The notes beneath the pieces are model-generated. The model was not told the DNA's origin and did not search any database. It saw nothing but the letters and a program-made list of their open reading frames with translations. A program made the position numbers and the translations under genes. DNA of 27,166 nt, taken from positions 1 through 27,166 of the forward strand of contig CAZHAJ010000009.1 of the NCBI GenBank assembly GCA_964530215.1, written 5' to 3'. Positions 21,746 to 27,166 of the stretch are shown one piece after another. Numbering within the stretch: position 1 is the stretch's first letter; every line of letters starts with the position of its first letter. The stretch comes from JAAXTT01 sp964530215 (GTDB lineage: Bacteria > Bacillota > Desulfotomaculia > Desulfotomaculales > Desulfocucumaceae).

Positions 21746-23506
21746 ATGCCTTATGATGCTACAAAAATGAAGGACTTTGAGATTTCTGAAGCAGCTGAAG
21801 TTAACATGCCTACACCCGGTGAATGGCAGGAAAAGCTAGGTCTTCAAAAGGATGAAATTATACCGTATGGGCGTATTTGTAAACTGGACTTTATGAAAAT
21901 CATCGAAAGGCTTAAAGATAAACCTGACGGTAATTACATAAATGTCACGGCAATAACTCCCACACCTTTGGGGGAGGGTAAAACCACCACCACCATGGGT
22001 TTGGTTGAAGGCTTAGGTAAAAGGGGGCAAAATGTAGGGGCATCTATCCGTCAACCTTCCGGAGGGCCCACCATGAACGTCAAGGGAACGGCTGCCGGAG
22101 GCGGTAACGCTTTGGCAATACCTATGACTGAGTTTTCATTGGGTCTAACTGGGGACATTAATGATATTATGAATGCTCATAACTTAGGCATGGTGGCTTT
22201 GAATGCCAGAATGCAACATGAACGCAACTATGATGATGCAGAGTTGGCAAAGCGTAATCTGCGCCGCTTAGACATTGATCCCACTAGGGTTGAATTGGGT
22301 TGGATTATTGATTTTTGTGCCCAGGGACTGAGAAATATAATCATGGGCATAGGTGGTAAAATGGATGGCTACATGATGCAATCTAAGTTTGGTATTGCTG
22401 TTAGTTCAGAGATTATGGCTATATTGTCGGTGGCTTCCGATCTTAAGGATTTAAGGGAAAGAATAGGCAAAATAATTGTTGCTTACGATAAAAAAGGAAA
22501 TCCTGTTACCACTTCAGACTTGGAAGTGGCAGGTGCCATGACTGCATTTATGCGTAATGCAATTAATCCCACCTTGATGAGCACAGTGGAATATCAACCG
22601 GTATTGGTGCATGCAGGTCCCTTTGCCAATATTGCTATCGGTCAGTCATCAATTATTGCGGATCGCATTGCATTAAAAATGTTTGATTATAATGTAACAG
22701 AAAGTGGTTTTGCAGCTGACATAGGATTCGAGAAGTTCTGGAATGTTAAATGTCGTTTCAGCGGTCTTAAACCTAATGTCTCGGTTATAACCGCAACCAT
22801 CCGTGCCCTGAAAATGCACGGTGGTGGCCCTAAAGTTGTGGCCGGAAGGCCTTTACCTGATGAATACACCAGAGAAAATGTTGAATTGGTGGAAAAGGGT
22901 TGTGAAAACTTAATTCATCATATTAATTTGGTGAGAAAAGCAGGTATTAATCCGGTGGTTTGCATAAACGCATTTTATACCGATACAAAGGAAGAAATAG
23001 CTGTGGTTCGTAGGGCAGCAGAGTCTGCCGGTGCCCGCTGTGCCTTGTCGGAGCATTGGCTGAAGGGCGGAGATGGGGCTCTGGAGTTGGCAGACGCTGT
23101 TATCGATGCTTGCAATGACAAAGTGGACTTTAAATATCTTTATCCTTTGGAAATGCCTTTGCGCCAGCGGGTGGATGTGATTGCCAGAGAAGTTTATGGA
23201 GCCGACGGCGTTTCATGGACTCCGGAAGCTGAAGCCAAGGCAAAAGCATTAGAAGAAAACCCAGAATATAAAGATTTTGCCACTATGATGGTAAAGACTC
23301 ATTTAAGTTTAAGTCATATGCCCGAGGCCAAAGGAGTTCCTAAAGGATGGGTTTTACCGGTAAGGGATGTGTTGATCTTTGCAGGTGCAAAGTTTTTATG
23401 CCCAATGACCGGTTCAATTAGTTTAATGCCCGGCACCGGTTCAGACCCGGCATTTCGCAGAATTGACGTGGATACCGACACCGGCAAGGTTTTGGGGCTA
23501 TTTTAA
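21746..23506 (+). CDS. fhs: Formate-tetrahydrofolate ligase
   Basis: Fhs makes 10-formyl-THF from formate, THF and ATP, a step of the Wood-Ljungdahl and C1 routes. The protein is 586 residues, about 30 longer than the Moorella enzyme. The ATP-binding P-loop TPLGEGKTTTTMGL is present, with RLKDKPDGNYINVTAITPTP before it and MHGGGPKVVAGR, LSEHWLKGGDG and PGTGSDPA later. Several stretches, for example RQPSGGPTMNVKG and MQHERNYDDAELAKR, differ from the Moorella-type enzyme and resemble, as far as I recall, the long variant of sulfate-reducing and syntrophic bacteria. The start is ATG 21746, eleven bases from GGAG (21731-21734); ATG 21725 precedes that site. It is probably transcribed alone, ending at the 23518 hairpin. 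Confidence 0.96.
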   Translation: MPYDATKMKDFEISEAAEVNMPTPGEWQEKLGLQKDEIIPYGRICKLDFMKIIERLKDKPDGNYINVTAITPTPLGEGKTTTTMGLVEGLGKRGQNVGASIRQPSGGPTMNVKGTAAGGGNALAIPMTEFSLGLTGDINDIMNAHNLGMVALNARMQHERNYDDAELAKRNLRRLDIDPTRVELGWIIDFCAQGLRNIIMGIGGKMDGYMMQSKFGIAVSSEIMAILSVASDLKDLRERIGKIIVAYDKKGNPVTTSDLEVAGAMTAFMRNAINPTLMSTVEYQPVLVHAGPFANIAIGQSSIIADRIALKMFDYNVTESGFAADIGFEKFWNVKCRFSGLKPNVSVITATIRALKMHGGGPKVVAGRPLPDEYTRENVELVEKGCENLIHHINLVRKAGINPVVCINAFYTDTKEEIAVVRRAAESAGARCALSEHWLKGGDGALELADAVIDACNDKVDFKYLYPLEMPLRQRVDVIAREVYGADGVSWTPEAEAKAKALEENPEYKDFATMMVKTHLSLSHMPEAKGVPKGWVLPVRDVLIFAGAKFLCPMTGSISLMPGTGSDPAFRRIDVDTDTGKVLGLF

Positions 23507-23517
23507 ATATTACGGAT

Positions 23518-23557
23518 TTTGCAAAATAAGTCGTCCAAAGACGACTTATTTTGCAAA
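23518..23557. terminator. Bidirectional terminator between fhs and the minus-strand SleB-like gene
   Basis: An 18-bp perfect stem, positions 23518-23535 with 23540-23557, around the loop CAAA. The stem is AT-rich at the base, so either strand reads a GC-rich top followed by TTATTTT. The right arm also encodes the last codons and the stop of the minus-strand gene. Confidence 0.88.
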
Positions 23558-24115
23558 TACATGTTGGCCTATTTGCATTATTACAGGTCTTTGCCAAACC
23601 CACTTGCTGGTGGCTGTTTTGGGATTCCAATAATAAAGACAACCGTTAGTGGGATCCCATCCGTTTAAGGCTAATTCAGTGGCTCTGACAGAATCCTGAC
23701 TAATTGGACGTCGGTATTGTCCGTTGGAAACTGCTTCGAAAGCATGGGGTTGATAAATTACCTGCCTGATGTTTTTCGGAAACTCCTCGCTTTCCCATCT
23801 GTTTATAATGACTGCTCCAACAGCAACTTTGCCGACAAGGGGTTCTCCTGCAGCTTCTCCTTCTATTACTTGTGCCATTAATTGTATGTCCGCACGGTTT
23901 ACCGCTCCTCTCGATACTTGCTCATCGGTCTTAGGTCTGGCATCTGGCTCCGATCTTTTGATTGCTTGTTCCTTAGTAACCGAAGGAGTACCTTGATTCC
24001 ATGTAAAAACAGTGGTTACAGACAATACTAAAATGGTACAAATCATTATATGCTTAATTATGTCAGTGTTTGTAAACAGCTTAGATATTTTTTGAAAAAT
24101 ATTTATAATATCCAC
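23546..24115 (-). CDS. SleB/CwlJ-type cell wall hydrolase, membrane-anchored
   Basis: A 189-residue protein with a single membrane helix or uncleaved signal at about residues 21-40. A charged linker follows, then a Hydrolase_2 (SleB/CwlJ) domain from about residue 74: AQVIEGEAAGEP (Glu87 as the expected catalytic residue), GKVAVGAVIINRWES, EAVSNGQYRRPIS and YYWNPKTATSKW. It is the second SleB-type hydrolase in the window and lacks LysM domains. The start is uncertain: GTG at 24115 overlaps the ribosome-binding site AAGGAG (24120-24115), and a non-standard ATT at 24109 would be better spaced. A strong sigma-A-like promoter lies upstream on the same strand. It is convergent with fhs and divergent from folP. 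A cortex-lytic or wall-remodelling role is inferred from the family. Confidence 0.9.
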   Translation of the reverse strand: MDIINIFQKISKLFTNTDIIKHIMICTILVLSVTTVFTWNQGTPSVTKEQAIKRSEPDARPKTDEQVSRGAVNRADIQLMAQVIEGEAAGEPLVGKVAVGAVIINRWESEEFPKNIRQVIYQPHAFEAVSNGQYRRPISQDSVRATELALNGWDPTNGCLYYWNPKTATSKWVWQRPVIMQIGQHVFAK

Positions 24116-24147
24116 TCCTTTTTAATGGCTGCTTTATTCAAGTACGA

Positions 24148-24177
24148 ATTATAGATTAATTTAGATTAAGCTGTCAA
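24148..24177 (-). promoter_or_regulatory. Sigma-A promoter of the minus-strand SleB-like gene
   Basis: On the minus strand, TTGACA (24177-24172) and TATAAT (24153-24148) are both perfect, with an 18-base spacer. Transcription would start about 25-30 bases ahead of the gene. Confidence 0.8.
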
Positions 24178-24244
24178 AGGTAAATATTAGAAAGGAAGTT
24201 GAAGTTATTGGATATTAATGAATAATAACGAAAAGTTAGAAACT

Positions 24245-24266
24245 TTAACAAATGTTAAGTTATAAT
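24245..24266 (+). promoter_or_regulatory. Inverted repeat and -10 element ahead of folP
   Basis: TTAACA-AA-TGTTAA (24245-24258) is a perfect 14-base inverted repeat, lying two bases before TATAAT (24261-24266). No clear -35 box is seen. The repeat could be an operator over the folP promoter, but chance in AT-rich DNA is possible. Confidence 0.35.
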
Positions 24267-24328
24267 ATAGATACTATTAATTAGCTTATAGTGTGGCATT
24301 TATTAGTTACAGATTGAAGGTGATGTTG

Positions 24329-25507
24329 GTGAGTGTCAGAAATGTGATCGTCCAAAACAAAAGACAGGCTAGGCTAGAAATATCGTCTGTGGGTTCGGAT
24401 AAAACAGGAGTTAATTGGATGACGCCTAAGGCAGTCCACAGAGTTTTAAAGATTACAGACTTGTCTCCCAAGCAGGCAAATATTATTAAGCAAGAAATGT
24501 TAAGCAGGGGTGGGGAGACTGCGGTGGCAAGGGGTGTAATTGATAACTCCATAGGTAACAGCAATATTTTGATAATGGGCACCGTAAAGCAATTTGAAGC
24601 TTTAGTTGAAAAACTAAGAATTCAGCCCTTTGGGCTTTCGCGAATTGCTAAAGAAATAGCCGAAGTTTTGCAAAATATTGAAGGACGCTCACCCCTTAAA
24701 ATGGAATGCAGGGGAAAAGCCATCGATATCGGGGTACGTACCTTGGTAATGGGCGTTTTAAATGTCACTCCGGATTCGTTTTCTGACGGCGGCAATTATT
24801 ATGATCCCGGAAAAGCAGTGGACCAGGCTCTGCACCTTCAGGCAGAGGGAGCAGATATTTTGGATATCGGCGGTGAGTCTACTCGTCCTGGTCATCGGGA
24901 GGTGGATGCTGATGAAGAAATCAGCAGAATTTTGCCGGTATTATCCAGACTGGTTAGGGAATTGGATATTCCTGTTTCGGTGGATACCACCAAGGCTTCG
25001 GTTGCAGCCAGAATGCTGCAGGAAGGGGCCCATATAGTCAATGATCAGTGGGGTCTTCAAAGAGATCCCGGTATGGCACGTGTGGTGGCTGAATATCAGG
25101 CTCCTGTTGTAATTATGCATAATCAAACGGGCACAGATTATGACGATTTAATGGGTTCGATAGTAAGCTTTTTTAGAAATAGTCTTAAACTGGCTCTGGA
25201 AGCAGGAATAGATAAAAACAAGATAATTATTGATCCCGGCATAGGATTCGGCAAGACAGCGGAGCAAAATTTGGAGGTAATGAGAAGACTGAGGGAATTA
25301 GATTGTCTGGGCTTGCCGATATTGCTGGGGACCTCCCGGAAATCCACCATCGGTAAAGTGCTGGATTTGCCTGTGGATCAGCGGGTTGAGGGAACCGGCG
25401 CCACTGTGGCTTTGGGTATTGCCTGCGGGGTAGATATTGTTAGGGTGCATGATGTAAAGGAGATGGTCAGGATAGTCCGTATGTCAGACGCCATTATTAG
25501 AACTTAA
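24329..25507 (+). CDS. folP: Dihydropteroate synthase with N-terminal extension
   Basis: FolP joins para-aminobenzoate to the pterin pyrophosphate to give dihydropteroate. The DHPS barrel covers residues 141-392: MGVLNVTPDSFSDGG, GGESTRPG, SVDTTKASVA, IIDPGIGFGKT and LLGTSRKS. The first about 120 residues are an additional region (MTPKAVHRVLKI, IIKQEMLSRGGETAVARGV, KLRIQPFG) absent from short FolP proteins such as those of E. coli. Long FolP proteins of this kind are, as far as I recall, common in Clostridia. Start choice is unclear: GTG 24329 is about six bases from AAGGTG (24317-24322), TTG 24326 and ATG 24323 are closer, and the frame opens at 24293. It heads the folP-folB-folK operon. Confidence 0.94.
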   Translation: MSVRNVIVQNKRQARLEISSVGSDKTGVNWMTPKAVHRVLKITDLSPKQANIIKQEMLSRGGETAVARGVIDNSIGNSNILIMGTVKQFEALVEKLRIQPFGLSRIAKEIAEVLQNIEGRSPLKMECRGKAIDIGVRTLVMGVLNVTPDSFSDGGNYYDPGKAVDQALHLQAEGADILDIGGESTRPGHREVDADEEISRILPVLSRLVRELDIPVSVDTTKASVAARMLQEGAHIVNDQWGLQRDPGMARVVAEYQAPVVIMHNQTGTDYDDLMGSIVSFFRNSLKLALEAGIDKNKIIIDPGIGFGKTAEQNLEVMRRLRELDCLGLPILLGTSRKSTIGKVLDLPVDQRVEGTGATVALGIACGVDIVRVHDVKEMVRIVRMSDAIIRT

Positions 25508-25520
25508 GGGGGTTGCTTGG

Positions 25521-25883
25521 GTGGATAAAATTATTCTGAAAGGTATGAAATTTTTCGGCCGCCATGGAGTGTTAAGACAGGAAAGGGAATTGGGACAGCC
25601 ATTTGAGGTTGATTTGGAAATACATCTTGATTTGGGAAAAGCAGGGTTAACGGATGATATAAACCAAACGGTCAGCTATGAGGATATCTTTAACTTGGTG
25701 GAAGAAATAATAACGGGAGATTCATATAACCTGATAGAAGCTTTGGCATATAATATTTCATCAAGGATTATGCAGGAATATAATAAAATAAATGAAGTGA
25801 AAGTAGTGATCAGAAAGCCTGCAGCTCCTATAAAAGGAGTATTTGATTACATGGCTGTGGAGATTAATAGAACAAAGGAATAA
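25521..25883 (+). CDS. folB: Dihydroneopterin aldolase
   Basis: FolB splits dihydroneopterin into 6-hydroxymethyl-dihydropterin and glycolaldehyde, the step before FolK. The length is 120 residues, as usual. Recognisable parts are KGMKFFGRHGVLRQERELGQ, SYEDIFNLVEEI, NLIEALAYNIS and the active Lys in VVIRKPAAPIKG. The start is GTG 25521, eight bases after AAGGGGG (25506-25512), only 13 bases beyond the folP stop, so folP and folB are co-transcribed. Confidence 0.95.
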   Translation: MDKIILKGMKFFGRHGVLRQERELGQPFEVDLEIHLDLGKAGLTDDINQTVSYEDIFNLVEEIITGDSYNLIEALAYNISSRIMQEYNKINEVKVVIRKPAAPIKGVFDYMAVEINRTKE

Positions 25884-25917
25884 TACTCATTTGAAAGGTT
25901 GAAAGGTTAGTGATTTT

Positions 25918-26400
25918 TTGGAGCATCAATCGTTTATAGGTGTCGGTTCAAATTTAGGAGAAAAAATCGCAAATATTATGAAGGCGATAGATACATTGTC
26001 AAATAGTCCGGATATTGCACTCTTAAAGATAGCTTCACTATATCAAACAGAGCCCCTGGGTTATTGCCAACAGGAATTCTTTGTCAATACAGTGATACAC
26101 GTTGAAACTTCATTGATTCCCCGTGATTTGCTCCGCTTGCTATTGGATATTGAAGATGCCATGGGCAGAAAGAGGACGGTACGTTGGGGACCAAGAATTA
26201 TCGATTTAGATATTCTTTTGTTTGATTCTATTACAGTAAAAGAGCGCGATCTGGAAATTCCCCATCCCAGGTTAACGGAGCGTGCCTTTGTTGTGGTGCC
26301 CTTGGCTGAAATCAATCCCAATATCGTTCTTCCCGGAGGCGACAGAGCTGCAGATCTTGGGGCAAGACTTATGGCTCAGCAACAGGTAACTAAGCTATAA
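25918..26400 (+). CDS. folK: 6-hydroxymethyl-7,8-dihydropterin pyrophosphokinase
   Basis: FolK transfers pyrophosphate from ATP to hydroxymethyl-dihydropterin, giving the FolP substrate. The length is 160 residues, as usual. The family marks are FIGVGSNLGEK, YQTEPLGYCQQEFFVN, DAMGRKRTVRWGPRIIDLD (the HPPK signature with the Mg2+-binding Asp pair) and PHPRLTERAFVVVPL. The start is TTG 25918, eleven bases from AAAGG (25902-25906). It is the last gene of folP-folB-folK and ends only four bases from the stop of the convergent minus-strand gene. No terminator lies between them. Confidence 0.95.
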   Translation: MEHQSFIGVGSNLGEKIANIMKAIDTLSNSPDIALLKIASLYQTEPLGYCQQEFFVNTVIHVETSLIPRDLLRLLLDIEDAMGRKRTVRWGPRIIDLDILLFDSITVKERDLEIPHPRLTERAFVVVPLAEINPNIVLPGGDRAADLGARLMAQQQVTKL

Positions 26401-26404
26401 GCAG

Positions 26405-27166
26405 TTAATTGACAGGAACCAACATGCTATGAACTTGGGTTATTTTTAGAATATCGTCCTTAGGATTGCCCTTTACCGCGATTAGGTGCGGTTGAATTCC
26501 CCGCTGGATCGACCCCATTTTCTGGCTTATTCCCAGTATAGATGCCCCTGTTTTGGTGGCTGCTCTAAGTATATCTATATTGCTGAGTCCGGCTTCCTTC
26601 AAAAGCTTAACTTCCTCTTCAAAACCTTGGCCATGCAAGACTCCGGCAGCACCTGCATCCGAGCCAATTCCTATGGGAACTCCCAGCCTGGAGGCTTCCA
26701 TTACCATTTTCTTTTGTTGGGATAAAATGTTTTTTATGTTTTCAATCTCTCTGGTTGTATGCCTGCGGAGTAATGTGCCCTTTAACTGGTTATAAACAGG
26801 GGCTAGGGTTGGAATCCAAGAAATTTGTTTTTTTGCTAATAAACTTAATAGCTTTTTATCTATGAAATAGCCATGCTCAATGCTGTCTGCATTTGCTGAT
26901 GCTGCCAGGAGTATGCCCTGTTGTGAGTTGGCATGAGCCATTACTCCCAAGCCATTTTGGTGAGCAGCGTTGACAATATATTCCAATTCATTTGCTGTAA
27001 ATTGAATTTCACCCACCTTGCCTGGTTGTTTAAAATCAACAATACCCGATACCAATACTTTAATATGGCTGGCCCCCAGTTTTGCCAAATTTTCAACCGT
27101 TAAAGCCAGACTTTCTATTTTTACTTCGGGTCCCAGAAAAGAACCATATTTAAAGGCCCGGGGAAG
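26405..27166 (-). CDS. Amidohydrolase-family protein (N-terminus beyond right edge)
   Basis: A minus-strand frame, open to the window edge, gives the last 253 residues of a metal-dependent hydrolase of the amidohydrolase superfamily (imidazolonepropionase / prolidase-like subgroup). Visible are GLGVMAHANS and NADSIEHGYFID, two His-containing strands expected to bind metal. Also visible are VPIGIGSDAGAAG, whose Asp is the usual last metal or base residue, and the closing part GSIQRGIQPHLIAVKGNP, where the beta-sandwich domain resumes. The first metal-binding HxH motif lies outside the window. Substrate cannot be assigned. Its promoter also lies outside. Confidence 0.88.
   Translation of the reverse strand, partial: LPRAFKYGSFLGPEVKIESLALTVENLAKLGASHIKVLVSGIVDFKQPGKVGEIQFTANELEYIVNAAHQNGLGVMAHANSQQGILLAASANADSIEHGYFIDKKLLSLLAKKQISWIPTLAPVYNQLKGTLLRRHTTREIENIKNILSQQKKMVMEASRLGVPIGIGSDAGAAGVLHGQGFEEEVKLLKEAGLSNIDILRAATKTGASILGISQKMGSIQRGIQPHLIAVKGNPKDDILKITQVHSMLVPVN

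Noticed and set aside
1..27166. CRISPR array, tRNA, rRNA or known riboswitch
   Set aside because: No regularly spaced repeats, cloverleaf arms with a T-loop GGTTCRA, rRNA stretches or familiar riboswitch cores were found by eye in the intergenic regions.

Overview
The window looks like a chromosomal segment of an endospore-forming, low- to mid-GC Firmicute. Gene order and gene content point towards the Peptococcaceae / Desulfotomaculum-like clostridia. The order pth – mfd – spoVT – yabN – hup – rqcP – yabP – yabQ – divIC – yabR – spoIIE – tilS – ftsH, followed by folP-folB-folK, is the well-known Bacillus/Clostridium block near the origin. The genus cannot be fixed from the sequence alone. 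The window is mostly ordinary, densely coding core genome. No phage, CRISPR array, tRNA, rRNA or new multi-gene system was found.

Layout. 1-578 (minus, cut by the left edge) is a PRC-barrel protein. It is divergent from pth at 801-1365, which is interrupted by a 10-N assembly gap. Next come a small four-helix membrane protein with PrsW/CPBP-like motifs (1441-1833), mfd (1980-5486), a PrsA-like foldase lipoprotein (5626-6654) and spoVT (6766-7317), which ends at a very strong terminator. The only long gene-poor stretch, 7318-7856, holds the remains of ISL3-family insertion sequences: a transposase C-terminus and two related terminal repeats. From 7857 the block continues with yabN/mazG, hup, rqcP, a SpoIID-like lipoprotein, yabP, yabQ, a LysM-LysM-SleB hydrolase, divIC, yabR, a Ppx/GppA-like gene, spoIIE, tilS, ftsH, ndk and a divergent-looking formate-THF ligase (fhs). 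A second SleB-type hydrolase lies on the minus strand (23546-24115). folP-folB-folK follow on the plus strand, and the window ends inside a convergent amidohydrolase gene (minus strand).

How the genes work together. Three themes recur. (i) Sporulation: spoVT, yabP, yabQ and spoIIE, with SpoIID-like and SleB-like peptidoglycan enzymes. spoIIE has a perfect Spo0A-box core about 70 bp upstream of its inferred start of transcription. (ii) Translation and genome maintenance: pth, tilS, rqcP, yabR, mfd, hup and yabN. (iii) One-carbon and folate metabolism: fhs and folPBK. Strong hairpin terminators after spoVT, hup, the spoIID-like gene, yabQ, the LysM gene, yabR and fhs divide the block into many short transcription units rather than one operon. 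Many starts are TTG or GTG, chosen here by ribosome-binding-site position.

Most worth a second look: the mini PrsW/CPBP-like membrane protein between pth and mfd, the ISL3 relics at the place where B. subtilis has spoVB, the Spo0A box ahead of spoIIE, the synonymous-only LysM duplication, the fhs type, the folP N-terminal extension, and an 18-bp hairpin that doubles as the end of the minus-strand SleB gene.
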